Position numbers and translations under genes: made by a program | Notes under the pieces: model-generated | The model's input: the letters and a program-made list of their open reading frames with translations, nothing else | Told to the model about the DNA's origin: nothing | The model's database searches: none | Shown here: in pieces, positions 26,905 through 35,840 of the stretch | Numbering within the stretch: position 1 is the first letter of the stretch | How the letters are laid out: every line of letters starts with the position of its first letter | Assembly: GCF_028875915.1 (NCBI RefSeq) | Contig: NZ_JAPEHW010000007.1 | Location: 25,343 to 89,342, forward strand | Source of the DNA: Pseudoalteromonas sp. G4 | Lineage (GTDB): Bacteria; Pseudomonadota; Gammaproteobacteria; Enterobacterales; Alteromonadaceae | DNA: 64,000 nt | Direction of reading: 5' to 3'

Positions 26905-27710
26905 TTCAACTTCCTTCGTTTAGGTCGAAAATAATCGGTATTTTCGTAAAATGCTTTGTCTTTGTTACTCTCATACCAAGTCGGCACACCTAGTAGCGGT
27001 AATGGGAACAAATGACTGTTATCGCACAATATATCTTGTTGTTCTATAAGTTTTTCAAGGGTCGTATCAAGCCAAGCATACTTTTCATCAAGGGATTTAG
27101 GTAAATCATCATGATGAGCGGTAATATAAAGCGCTTTACCGGTCAATCCTAAGTATGGGCGGGTTGCCATCTCGTAATTGGCGTGACCGAACATAAACGG
27201 CCAAATCGAGTTAAACCAATCAGCACGGTTTTCGAAAAAACCATCTACCCATAAATGATTTTGCAGTAAATGCGCTTGTGCTTCATTGCAAACAATTACA
27301 ACACCACATTCATCTAATAATGTGATTGCATTGCGCTTTTTAGAGCGTTCTACTCTGCCGTGTAACTTTATCTGCTCGATATGGAGTTTATTTAGCAAGG
27401 CTTTTGTTTTGGGAAATAATAACCAAATAAACGCGCCAAACAAATCATGCCAGTTTTCTAAGCGTGTTGGGATTTCACCTTTGTCATAGATAATTTCTTC
27501 GTAATAACCATGTTGCCAATCAATATCATCATTAGCTACAAAGGTTATTTGTTGGTCATTTTTATTTTTAATGCCAATAGCATGCTGATTTAACCAGTCA
27601 AGTGCTGGCCACTGTTCAAATTGGTCAAGATTAAATAATCGGTTTAGATCGTCAAAGATACCATGATGTAAAAAATCAGTCGTCCAATGCGCTGGGGCTT
27701 CAAATTTCAT
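26901..27710 (-). CDS. DUF3025 protein
   Basis: This 269-residue soluble protein is rich in Trp and His (WHDLFGAFIWLLFPKTKALLN, WVDGFFENRADWFNSIWPFMFGHA), matching the DUF3025 family found in many proteobacteria. There is no signal peptide. Function is unknown. It is first in an operon with a NatAB-like exporter, overlapping the ATPase start by 4 bp, so translational coupling is likely. Confidence 0.75.
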   Translation of the reverse strand: MKFEAPAHWTTDFLHHGIFDDLNRLFNLDQFEQWPALDWLNQHAIGIKNKNDQQITFVANDDIDWQHGYYEEIIYDKGEIPTRLENWHDLFGAFIWLLFPKTKALLNKLHIEQIKLHGRVERSKKRNAITLLDECGVVIVCNEAQAHLLQNHLWVDGFFENRADWFNSIWPFMFGHANYEMATRPYLGLTGKALYITAHHDDLPKSLDEKYAWLDTTLEKLIEQQDILCDNSHLFPLPLLGVPTWYESNKDKAFYENTDYFRPKRRKLK

Positions 27711-27817
27711 GCAGGTAATTTAAAAGAATAAAACTAAAACCGCTACTTTACCGCATTTACTAGCACAACACTAAACTAGTTTTTATAATCGGCTAAATTT
27801 GTGACACAGGTTGAATT

Positions 27818-29443
27818 ATGAAAAAACTAACACCAATAGGTCTTGCTGTCTCGTTGCTATTAAGTGGCTGTGCGACACAAAATAATGAACAAGCACTCAA
27901 TGCTGCGTATAACAGTATCAATGCAAAGCAGCTTAGCGAACATATAAAAACAATCGCATCAGATGAATTCGAAGGGCGCGCGCCGTCAACCAAAGGCGAA
28001 CAGCTCACTCTCGCTTACTTAGAAAAACACTTCAAATCACTTGGTTTTATTGGCGGTAATAACGGTAGCTTTTACCAAGACGTGCCTTTAGTTTCAATTG
28101 AAGCATCACCAGATATGACGCTTAATATCGCCGGTAAAGCATATCAGTACAAAAAAGATATGGTGATGGGCACAAGCCGCATGAGCGAGCTTGAATCGAT
28201 TGAGAATTCAGAGCTGGTGTTTGTTGGCTATGGTATTAATGCGCCAGAATATAACTGGAACGACTATAAAGATATTGACGTAAAAGGTAAAACCGTAGTT
28301 ATTTTGGTAAATGACCCAGGCTTTGCGACGCAAGATGACACGTTATTTACAGGTAATGCAATGACCTACTATGGCCGTTGGACCTACAAATATGAAGAAG
28401 CGTCACGTCAAGGTGCCGCAGGTGCGATTATTGTACATGAAACCGCACCTGCATCTTACCCTTGGTCAGTTGTTGAGAATTCATGGTCAGGCCCACAATT
28501 TGGTTTTCAAAAAGAAAATAACAATATGGACCGCGTTGCCGTTGAAGGTTGGATAACGTTAGACGTTGCTAATGAACTATTTGCTAAAGCAGGGTTAGAC
28601 TTTGCAAAAGAGAAAGAAAAATCAGCCAAAGGTGCTTACTCTGTTGATATGGGTGATTTGACAGCGTCTGTTACAGTTAAAAGTGAAATTAAAAAATCAA
28701 TTTCACGTAATTTTATTGCGACACTACCTGGTAGTAGCACCCCAAATGAACACATTATCTACTCTGCACACTGGGATCACCTAGGTAAAGATCCAAGTAA
28801 AAAAGGCGATAATATTTATAATGGCGCACACGATAACGCCACAGGAACCGCCGGTATGATTGAAATTGCAGAAGCATTTTCAATGTTACCGACAAAACCA
28901 GCTCGCTCAATTACCTTTTTAGCGGTAACTGCTGAAGAGCAAGGTTTACTTGGTGCAAAATACTATGCAGCTAATCCAATTATTGCCGCAAATAAATCGG
29001 TTGCTAACATCAATATGGATAGCTTAAACCTGTTGGGCCGAGTTACAGATATTAGTGTGGTTGGTGCAGGTAAATCTGAAATGGATGAATATTTGGCACG
29101 TGCTGCTAAAACGCAAAACCGTACTTTATCAGGCGACCCTCGCCCTGCTGCCGGTGGTTATTACCGCTCAGATCACTTTGCATTTGCACAAATGGGTATT
29201 CCAGCAATGTATTCAGGCGGTGGAACACAAGCGATTGACGAAGAAACAGCGCGATACCGCAAGCGTATGGGATTAATTTTACGTGGTTGTTACCATCAGC
29301 CATGTGATCAATTCCGTAATGGCTGGGATTTATCAGGTGCAATCCAAGATCTTCAATTATTTTATCAAGTAGGCTTAGATATTGCTGACAGCAAAGAGTG
29401 GCCAAAGTGGTACGAAAAATCTGAGTTCCAACGAAAAAAATAA
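27818..29443 (+). CDS. M28-family metallopeptidase lipoprotein
   Basis: This 541-residue protein has a lipoprotein signal (MKKLTPIGLAVSLLLSGC). A PA-type insert at about 130-280 is followed by a di-zinc aminopeptidase domain. Metal and catalytic residues are visible: His318 and Asp320 in AHWDHLG, Asp in NGAHDNATG, the Glu pair 373-374 in AEEQG, Asp401 in NMDS, and His453 in YRSDHFAF. It probably removes N-terminal amino acids from peptides in the periplasm or on the outer membrane. A -10-like TATAAT lies at 27784-27789. Confidence 0.92.
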   Translation: MKKLTPIGLAVSLLLSGCATQNNEQALNAAYNSINAKQLSEHIKTIASDEFEGRAPSTKGEQLTLAYLEKHFKSLGFIGGNNGSFYQDVPLVSIEASPDMTLNIAGKAYQYKKDMVMGTSRMSELESIENSELVFVGYGINAPEYNWNDYKDIDVKGKTVVILVNDPGFATQDDTLFTGNAMTYYGRWTYKYEEASRQGAAGAIIVHETAPASYPWSVVENSWSGPQFGFQKENNNMDRVAVEGWITLDVANELFAKAGLDFAKEKEKSAKGAYSVDMGDLTASVTVKSEIKKSISRNFIATLPGSSTPNEHIIYSAHWDHLGKDPSKKGDNIYNGAHDNATGTAGMIEIAEAFSMLPTKPARSITFLAVTAEEQGLLGAKYYAANPIIAANKSVANINMDSLNLLGRVTDISVVGAGKSEMDEYLARAAKTQNRTLSGDPRPAAGGYYRSDHFAFAQMGIPAMYSGGGTQAIDEETARYRKRMGLILRGCYHQPCDQFRNGWDLSGAIQDLQLFYQVGLDIADSKEWPKWYEKSEFQRKK

Positions 29444-29464
29444 TCATAGCAATTGATTAAATTA

Positions 29465-29495
29465 AACGGTAATGGGATTGATTCGCATTACCGTT
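29465..29495 (+). promoter_or_regulatory. 10-bp stem inverted repeat upstream of the MneA-like gene
   Basis: AACGGTAATG (29465-29474), an 11-base loop, and CATTACCGTT (29486-29495) form a perfect stem with no T run after it. It may be an operator or the first leader hairpin. It does not match the yybP-ykoY manganese riboswitch pattern. Confidence 0.45.
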
Positions 29496-29501
29496 AGTAC
29501 T

Positions 29502-29535
29502 ATAGTGAAACTAATCGTACATTAGGTATCACTAT
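29502..29535 (+). promoter_or_regulatory. Inverted repeat containing the start codon of the MneA-like gene
   Basis: ATAGTGA (29502-29508) pairs with TCACTAT (29529-29535), and inside it CTAAT (29511-29515) pairs with ATTAG (29521-29525). The first two bases of the ATG at 29534 lie in the outer stem and the only weak Shine-Dalgarno-like AGG lies in the inner part. Confidence 0.5.
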
Positions 29536-30691
29536 GTTTCTATTTCTCTCACAATTAACTGTTTCAAAACACACTGTTAAAAGTGTTTTAGCTTATAAGC
29601 GACTTTTCCTTCCATTAATCATAGTGTGTTTGTGGCTTAATCCAACCACCCAACATATGGTGATCACTGCCCTGGCTGATGCCTTTTTACAAGTAAGCAT
29701 ATTTGTAGCCATTACCCTTTACGGCTATTACATTGCCGTAAAACGCTTCCCGCAATTAGAATTTAGTTATATAGCCAAAGTTGCACCAAGACTAGAAGTA
29801 CCATTTGCAGCACTCTTAGGGGCTCTACCTGGCTGTGGTGGTGCAATTATTGTAGTGACGCAATACACTAAAAAACAGGTAAGCTTTGGAGCATTTGTCG
29901 CTGTATTAATTTCAACTATGGGTGACGCGGCCTTTTTACTTATCGCTGCAAAACCACAAACGGCACTTTTAGTGTTATTGATAAGCCTCTTAACAGGCAC
30001 CCTATTTGGTTGGCTAGTAAATAATTTTCATAAATTTGACTATTTAGTGCCAGAGCAAACAGAAGACCAACAGCATCAATGTAAAAATGTGCCGAAGTTA
30101 ATTACCACTTTTAGTAAACGGTTTTGGCAAAGTATCGTATTACCAATGACCATTGTAGCCTTGTTATTAGCTTTTCAGTTTAAATTTAATGATGGCGTAT
30201 CAAGCTCTATTACAAGCATTGCTGCTGTTTGTTGTTTTATAGTAGCTGTTTTGTGGTCGCTCTCGTCAATTGGTAAAACGTACCAAGATGTAACAGCAGA
30301 AGATGACGTCGAAGATCATAATTTAGAAGTTAAAGTGCTGCAAGATACGCACTTTATAACCAGTTGGGTCGTTATTGGTTTCTTGGCTTATGAGTTATTC
30401 AAACTATGGCTCGGAACTGATATCTCTCTTTTATTTGATCAGTACACTTACTTAATGCCTTTAATTGCCTGTTTAGTTGGGCTGTTACCCGGATGTGGAC
30501 CACAAATAATTGTCACCACGCTTTTTATGCAAGGGCATATTCCATTTTCAGCGTTAATGGCAAATGCCATATCCAATGATGGTGATGCGCTCTTTCCTGC
30601 GATTGCCCTAGCTCCCAAAGCGGCTTTGATTGGTACTTTATATACTGCAATACCAAGTTTATTAGTTGGTTATTTTCTTTACTTAATATAA
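29534..30691 (+). CDS. Putative manganese exporter, MneA-like 10-TM protein
   Basis: This 385-residue membrane protein has two related halves. Each contains a conserved Gly-Cys-Gly segment, ALPGCGGAIIVVTQ near residue 98 and LLPGCGPQIIVTTLF near residue 320. Each is followed by an (N/S)xxGDA motif, ISTMGDAAFLL and ISNDGDALFPA. This internal repeat is the hallmark of the putative 10-TM heavy-metal exporter family that includes Vibrio MneA, a Mn2+ exporter. It is monocistronic, ends in a bidirectional terminator, and has two inverted repeats upstream. The metal is inferred from the family. Confidence 0.8.
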   Translation: MFLFLSQLTVSKHTVKSVLAYKRLFLPLIIVCLWLNPTTQHMVITALADAFLQVSIFVAITLYGYYIAVKRFPQLEFSYIAKVAPRLEVPFAALLGALPGCGGAIIVVTQYTKKQVSFGAFVAVLISTMGDAAFLLIAAKPQTALLVLLISLLTGTLFGWLVNNFHKFDYLVPEQTEDQQHQCKNVPKLITTFSKRFWQSIVLPMTIVALLLAFQFKFNDGVSSSITSIAAVCCFIVAVLWSLSSIGKTYQDVTAEDDVEDHNLEVKVLQDTHFITSWVVIGFLAYELFKLWLGTDISLLFDQYTYLMPLIACLVGLLPGCGPQIIVTTLFMQGHIPFSALMANAISNDGDALFPAIALAPKAALIGTLYTAIPSLLVGYFLYLI

Positions 30692-30715
30692 AAGGGGTCT
30701 TTCGACCCCTTTTTA
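30690..30715. terminator. Bidirectional terminator between the MneA-like gene and bkdB
   Basis: AAAAGGGGTC, loop TTTC and GACCCCTTTT (30690-30713), with A and T runs on both sides. It overlaps the end of the rightward gene and abuts the stop of leftward bkdB. Confidence 0.88.
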
Positions 30716-32257
30716 TTAACTCATTGCCATTAACATGGCACTTGGTGTTTCTAGGTAGTGCTTCCACAAATTATTGAAACGCGCCATGGTTGCGCCATCA
30801 ATAATGCGATGATCGCCTGACCATGAAATTTGCATTATTGCGCGTGCTTCAACCTCTCCTTTGGCATTAAAACGCGGTAAGTGTTGAAGTTTACCAAGGG
30901 CAACAATAGCAACTTCCGGTTTATTGATAATTGGGGTAGCTGTAGTACCACCAATTGCACCAATATTAGAAATTGAAATAGTGCCACCTTTAAGATCTTG
31001 TGGACTAACACGACCTTCACGTGCTTGATCAGTCAAACGTGATACTTCATTGGCGATTTCAACCATATTCTTAGTTTGACATGATTTAATATTAGGTACT
31101 AATAGGCCTAATTTTGAATCTACTGCCATACCAATATTATGATCATTGAAATACGTAAGCTCAGTACAATCGGCATTTACCTGTGAATTTATCACAGGGA
31201 ATTCTTTTAGTGCTAACGAAAGCGCTTTGATAAAGAAAGGCATCATAGTGAGCTTAACACCCTGCTTTGCATACTGCTCTTTTAAATCTTTGCGTAAGCT
31301 GATTAGATCGGTTAAATCAATTTCATCACTTAAAGTAAAGTGTGGAATAGTAGAAACTGAATCCATCATCTGCTTTGCCATCGCTGCTTGCATACCGCGA
31401 ATTGGCTCAACACGTGTACTTGCAAAACTTGGTGCGGCTTGTGTCGCAACTGGCGAATCTGATTGGCTGTTACTATCAGCATTTAAGAAGCGCTGAATAT
31501 CTTCTTTATATACACGGCCATTTTTACCTGAGCCAACAACCTTTGAAATATCTAAATTGTGCTCTCGAGCTAAACGGCGCACTGCAGGGCTTGCAACTGC
31601 TTTGCCTGAATTTGCTACAACGGGAATTTCTTCTTGCTGTTGCTTAACGGGAGCATTTTGCTGCGCGTTTACCACTTTCTTTTGAATATCGATAACTTGT
31701 GCACTGGCTACTTCCATTTGGAAAAGAGGTGCATGCACTTTGGCAATTTCACCTTTTTGATGATACAGCTTAGTCACACGACCGGTGTGCTTTGCCGGAA
31801 TTTGAACAAGCGCCTTGTCAGTCATTACATCACAAACGGCTTGGTCTTCTTTGATTTCATCACCCTCAGCAACAAGCCAATCGACAATTTCGCACTCAAC
31901 AATACCTTCACCAATATCTGGTAAAATAAAGTCTTCAAGGGCTGTACCCGTTTGCGCTGGTGCCTCTTGAGTTAACTCTGATGGTGCCGAACTTGTTGGC
32001 TGCTGTGCTGCCGGTGCACCTTCAACATCCATGGCAAATAGTGGCGCGTGTACTTTAGCAATTTCACCTTTTTGGTAATAAAGCTTAGTAATAACACCGT
32101 TATGTACTGCAGGGATTTGCACCAGTGCTTTATCTGTCATTACATCGCAAATTGGCTGATCTTCTGTTACAGAGTCACCTTCTGCAATTAACCATTCAAC
32201 CACTTCACATTCAACAATGCCTTCACCAATATCCGGTAGAATAAAATCTTGGCTCAT
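30716..32257 (-). CDS. bkdB: Branched-chain 2-oxoacid dehydrogenase E2 with two lipoyl domains
   Basis: This 513-residue dihydrolipoyl acyltransferase begins with two lipoyl domains (about residues 3-77 and 108-182), each with a lipoylated Lys in VMTDKALVQIP (Lys43 and Lys148). A peripheral subunit-binding domain follows (VASPAVRRLAREHNLDISKVVGSGKNGR). The catalytic core ends with SWSGDHRIIDGATM. It transfers branched acyl groups to CoA. It is the last gene of bkdA1-bkdA2-bkdB; no E3 gene is adjacent, so lipoamide dehydrogenase must come from elsewhere. A LiuR-type palindrome upstream of bkdA1 probably controls it. Confidence 0.93.
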   Translation of the reverse strand: MSQDFILPDIGEGIVECEVVEWLIAEGDSVTEDQPICDVMTDKALVQIPAVHNGVITKLYYQKGEIAKVHAPLFAMDVEGAPAAQQPTSSAPSELTQEAPAQTGTALEDFILPDIGEGIVECEIVDWLVAEGDEIKEDQAVCDVMTDKALVQIPAKHTGRVTKLYHQKGEIAKVHAPLFQMEVASAQVIDIQKKVVNAQQNAPVKQQQEEIPVVANSGKAVASPAVRRLAREHNLDISKVVGSGKNGRVYKEDIQRFLNADSNSQSDSPVATQAAPSFASTRVEPIRGMQAAMAKQMMDSVSTIPHFTLSDEIDLTDLISLRKDLKEQYAKQGVKLTMMPFFIKALSLALKEFPVINSQVNADCTELTYFNDHNIGMAVDSKLGLLVPNIKSCQTKNMVEIANEVSRLTDQAREGRVSPQDLKGGTISISNIGAIGGTTATPIINKPEVAIVALGKLQHLPRFNAKGEVEARAIMQISWSGDHRIIDGATMARFNNLWKHYLETPSAMLMAMS

Positions 32258-32266
32258 AACTACTCC

Positions 32267-33244
32267 TTAAAACTGCACAGACTGCTTAATAGCTGATAAC
32301 ACTTTCAATGCATCAGGAATGTATTCTTTTTCCAGCGCAAGTGGGTATGGTGTATCTAGGCCACACACACGACTAATTGGCGATTCTAGATGTAAGAAAC
32401 ACTCTTGTTGAATAGTCGCTGCGATTTCAGCTCCAAAGCCACAGGTTACTGGTGCTTCATGGCTGATAAGTAAACGCCCTGTTTTCGTCACAGATTTTGC
32501 AACAGTTTCAACGTCCCATGGTTGAATACTACGTAAATCAATCACTTCACAACTAATGCCTTCTTCTTTTGCCATTTCTGCTGCTTGTTCAATGATTTCC
32601 ATTTGCGCACCCCAAGCTAAAAGCGTGATATCAGAACCTTCAGATACAACTTCAGCTTTACCAATTGGAATAATGAAATCATCTTCTGGCACATCACCGA
32701 TAGAAGCTCGATACAGGCGCTTTGGTTCAAAGAAAATAACCGGGTTATCATCTTTAATACAAGCGCGTAATAAACCTTTTGCTTGGTAAGCGTTACGCGG
32801 AACAACCAATTTTAAACCTGGTGTATGGGCAAAATAAGCTTCTGGTGATTGTGAATGATATAAACCGCCAGCAATACCACCGCCATATGGTGTGCGAATG
32901 GTAAGCTTGCCAACATTAAACTCATTACCGCTGCGGTACCTGAATTTAGCAGATTCGTTTACGATTTGATCAAACGCTGGGAAGATATAATCAGCAAATT
33001 GAATTTCAGCAATAGCTGGAGCCCCCGCCGCTGCTAAACCATTTGCAAAACCTAAAATACCTTGCTCAGTTAATGGCGTATTAAAAACACGGTGTTTACC
33101 ATATTTTTCTTGTAGGCCACTGGTAGCACGGAATACACCACCAAAATAACCAACATCTTCACCGAAAATACAGGCAAGTGGATGTTCTGACATAGAAATA
33201 TCAAGCGCAGAATTAATCGCTTGTAACATATTCATTTGTGCCAT
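32267..33244 (-). CDS. bkdA2: Branched-chain 2-oxoacid dehydrogenase E1 beta subunit
   Basis: This 325-residue transketolase-like beta subunit starts [22 protein letters not shown]. Typical motifs are [36 protein letters not shown] and [17 protein letters not shown]. With the alpha subunit it decarboxylates 2-oxoisovalerate, 2-oxoisocaproate and 2-oxo-3-methylvalerate using thiamine diphosphate, the committed step of BCAA degradation. The start shares a base with the bkdA1 stop, and bkdB begins 9 bp downstream. Confidence 0.94.
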   Translation of the reverse strand: MAQMNMLQAINSALDISMSEHPLACIFGEDVGYFGGVFRATSGLQEKYGKHRVFNTPLTEQGILGFANGLAAAGAPAIAEIQFADYIFPAFDQIVNESAKFRYRSGNEFNVGKLTIRTPYGGGIAGGLYHSQSPEAYFAHTPGLKLVVPRNAYQAKGLLRACIKDDNPVIFFEPKRLYRASIGDVPEDDFIIPIGKAEVVSEGSDITLLAWGAQMEIIEQAAEMAKEEGISCEVIDLRSIQPWDVETVAKSVTKTGRLLISHEAPVTCGFGAEIAATIQQECFLHLESPISRVCGLDTPYPLALEKEYIPDALKVLSAIKQSVQF

Positions 33245-34458
33245 TATTTGATTCTCCCTGCCGTTGTCGGATAAGCGTCTGGATGTGCTTTAACGTGCGC
33301 TTTTAATGCTTCAAGTTGTTTTTCAAGTAATGGAATTGGCGTGTCATATACATCGCTTACTAAATCTTCAATTGGTGGCTTAGCCACTTTTTCAGCCACT
33401 TTAACGGCATCTAAGATTTGTTCACGTAGTGCTTCATCTTGCGCGTTATCTTCAGCTTCGTCTAACCAGCCTTTAGTCAGTAAATAACCTTTAAAACGCT
33501 GAATTGGACACTTAGTATTTGTACTTTCTTCTTCTTTTGAGCGATAACCTGTTGGGTCATCCGATGTAGAGTGAGCACCCAAGCGATAGGCAATTGATTC
33601 AACAAGAACAGGTTCGCCTGTTTCAACACTAAATTGTCGCGCTTTTTGTGTTGCCGCATAAACAGCTAAGGCATCGGCACCATCAACACGAATCGTCTTA
33701 ATCCCGTAACCAACGCCACGACTGGCAATTCCGTCACCTGCAAACTGTTCATCTGCTGGCGTTGAAATCGCATAACCGTTATTTCTTGCAAAAAAGATAA
33801 CTGGCGCTTTTAGAACCGCTGCCATATTAAGACCTGCGTGGAAATCGCCTTCAGATGCTGCACCTTCACCAAAATAACATAACGTAATATTGTTGATTTC
33901 AGAGCTTAATTCACCATTTTCAGCATTAATATGTGGGATTTTTTGCGAATACGCATAGCCCGTTGCCTGAGGTATTTGCGTTCCTAATGGTGAAGAGATA
34001 GTCATATAGTGCAATTCTTTTGAACCATAGTGAATTGGCATTTGACGACCTTTGCCTAAATCTTTCTCGTTAGAGAACATTTGGTTCATAAACTGCTCAA
34101 GGCTAAAACCACGGTAACGTAAGGCTGCTTGCTCACGATATTGCGCCATGATCATATCATCGTCTTTTAATGCAGCGGCACTTGCTGTTACAGCACCTTC
34201 TTCACCTAAACATTGCATGTAAAAAGAAACACGACCTTGGCGCTGTGCTGCTTGCATACGCTCATCTAGCGCTCGGATAAAACGCATTGTTTTATAGATT
34301 TTTAATGCGGTTTCTTTGTCAATATTTGGCTCAACTGCGTCTTTAACTAGATGACCATTTTCATCTAATAAACTAACAGTAGGTATGTCTAATGCTGAAG
34401 GATCGATAAATTCGAGTGCCTGCGTAACATTTAAAGACACATTTTGCGGGTTCGTCAT
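33244..34458 (-). CDS. bkdA1: Branched-chain 2-oxoacid dehydrogenase E1 alpha subunit
   Basis: This 404-residue E1 alpha has the conserved opening [19 protein letters not shown]. The thiamine diphosphate motif runs from [19 protein letters not shown] to ARNNGYAIS. The phosphorylation-loop-like region [16 protein letters not shown] is also present. Long BkdA1-type N-termini distinguish it from pyruvate E1. AGAGG lies just before the ATG. It is the first gene of the bkd operon, and a perfect palindrome TTTACGTTAACGTAAA lies about 220 bp upstream. Confidence 0.94.
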   Translation of the reverse strand: MTNPQNVSLNVTQALEFIDPSALDIPTVSLLDENGHLVKDAVEPNIDKETALKIYKTMRFIRALDERMQAAQRQGRVSFYMQCLGEEGAVTASAAALKDDDMIMAQYREQAALRYRGFSLEQFMNQMFSNEKDLGKGRQMPIHYGSKELHYMTISSPLGTQIPQATGYAYSQKIPHINAENGELSSEINNITLCYFGEGAASEGDFHAGLNMAAVLKAPVIFFARNNGYAISTPADEQFAGDGIASRGVGYGIKTIRVDGADALAVYAATQKARQFSVETGEPVLVESIAYRLGAHSTSDDPTGYRSKEEESTNTKCPIQRFKGYLLTKGWLDEAEDNAQDEALREQILDAVKVAEKVAKPPIEDLVSDVYDTPIPLLEKQLEALKAHVKAHPDAYPTTAGRIK

Positions 34459-34679
34459 AGCTTACCTCTAATGATGTAGCGCTTTAAAAATGCGTAAATA
34501 TCCAATTATGCAACATAATTAGCATTGTGCTGAGAGACACTTAAACGTCAGGTAAATTGAATTTGATGCATCAAACACAAAAACCAAACATTTTAAACAG
34601 CTAATTTATGCAAGTGACTGGTATGATTAGTACATATCACCCATAAATTGGACTAATATTAAATTAAAGTTAGCTCGAC

Positions 34680-34695
34680 TTTACGTTAACGTAAA
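34680..34695. promoter_or_regulatory. LiuR-type palindrome upstream of the bkd operon
   Basis: TTTACGTTAACGTAAA is a perfect 16-bp palindrome, matching the sites at 779-794 and 960-981. It stands in the 288-bp gap between astE (downstream end) and bkdA1, so it can only serve the leftward bkd operon. Confidence 0.72.
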
Positions 34696-34696
34696 C

Positions 34697-34726
34697 GGAT
34701 ATTCAACTAATTTTAGCTGAATATCC
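34697..34726. terminator. Hairpin after astE, weak terminator candidate
   Basis: GGATATTCA (34697-34705), a 12-base loop and TGAATATCC (34718-34726). There is no T run on either strand, so termination is uncertain. It directly abuts the LiuR-type palindrome. Confidence 0.35.
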
Positions 34727-34746
34727 TAAAAGGTGTGGCAAGATAT

Positions 34747-35790
34747 TTATACAAAATCAGTTTTATTTTGCAGGGGGATCACGGTAAGAAGTGCGCGCTG
34801 TCCTAGTGCAACTTTTGCATTTGGGAAAATAATAGCTTCACCATCAACTTCGGCGAAATAATCTGTATCACCATCCGTTGCTAGTAGCTCACCTTTAGCA
34901 AACCCAGTAAAGTTTGCGGCGCTATCACTAAACGGAAAACGAAAGTCCTCTTGAGTCCGATTAATTGTGCGATGAACTTCAAACAATTCAAAATCAGCAA
35001 AGTTAAACTCTGGAAAAACCATCGTTTCTTGAGAGATTAATTGTGTAAGTGTGTTTTTCGCTTTTTCAAAGCGCGACATGTCATTCTCACCAAATGGCCT
35101 AACTTTACCAAGTTCGATGGTAAATGCGTCTGCATTAAACATACTGCTTGAAAAATAACTAAATGTTGTCGCAGGTGACTTCATCATCATAATAGTGTTT
35201 ACACCACAGCTTAATAAAAAGCTTAACTCTTCTTTCTTCCACGGTTTACCATTTAAAAATGGGTAAACTGCAAATTTTTCGTTTTTAGAGTCACGAATTG
35301 CAGTATGTAAGTCATAATGGATACGTTTTCTATTTTCATCGCTAAGCGCATTAAAGAATTGATTAACATAAGCTTCTAACTTAGCGGCACGGATTTTTTC
35401 ATTATTTTGTTCACCATTTTTATGGGCACCACAGAATAATCGGTTTAAGTTTTCTTCAACAAAGCGCTTTTCAATATTAATTGAAGCCGGGTTACCAAAA
35501 ATAAATAACACGCGATGTGCTAACTGTAATTCACCTTTGATGATTCCTTTAATAAGTTCATCGCAAATTTCAATAGGTGCTGTTTCATTACCGTGAACAG
35601 CTGAAGAGAGTACAATATCCTTGCTACCATAGTTTTCTGGCGTAAATTGAATGACCCCCGTATCGAGTACATCCACCTGTGTACCATTATCCAGTGAAAA
35701 ACTGCTGGGTTCTAAGTGCCATTCGTTGGCACGTGATATTGATAAAAAGTCACCTGTTTGTGAGAGATTATTTGTTGTCATGTTACTCAT
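34747..35790 (-). CDS. astE: Succinylglutamate desuccinylase
   Basis: This 347-residue zinc carboxypeptidase-like enzyme has the metal ligands His66 and Glu69 in AVHGNETAP and His162 in YDLHTAIRD, as in AstE. It releases succinate from N-succinylglutamate, the last step of the arginine succinyltransferase pathway. The other ast genes are not in the window. It is preceded by the pgm terminator only 12 bp before its start, leaving no room for a normal promoter, so transcription probably depends on read-through or a promoter inside pgm. Confidence 0.92.
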   Translation of the reverse strand: MSNMTTNNLSQTGDFLSISRANEWHLEPSSFSLDNGTQVDVLDTGVIQFTPENYGSKDIVLSSAVHGNETAPIEICDELIKGIIKGELQLAHRVLFIFGNPASINIEKRFVEENLNRLFCGAHKNGEQNNEKIRAAKLEAYVNQFFNALSDENRKRIHYDLHTAIRDSKNEKFAVYPFLNGKPWKKEELSFLLSCGVNTIMMMKSPATTFSYFSSSMFNADAFTIELGKVRPFGENDMSRFEKAKNTLTQLISQETMVFPEFNFADFELFEVHRTINRTQEDFRFPFSDSAANFTGFAKGELLATDGDTDYFAEVDGEAIIFPNAKVALGQRALLTVIPLQNKTDFV

Positions 35791-35801
35791 CTTTACATAA
35801 T

Positions 35802-35826
35802 AAAAAAGGCGGTAAACCGCCTTTTA
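35802..35826 (-). terminator. pgm terminator
   Basis: Read leftwards: AAAAGGCGGT, loop TT, ACCGCCTTTT then more T. It lies between the pgm stop and the astE start. Confidence 0.85.
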
Positions 35827-35840
35827 AAACATCTTAAATT

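Noticed and set aside
29465..29535. Manganese riboswitch (yybP-ykoY) upstream of the MneA-like gene
   Set aside because: The region is short and lacks the conserved loops of that riboswitch; only simple inverted repeats are present.
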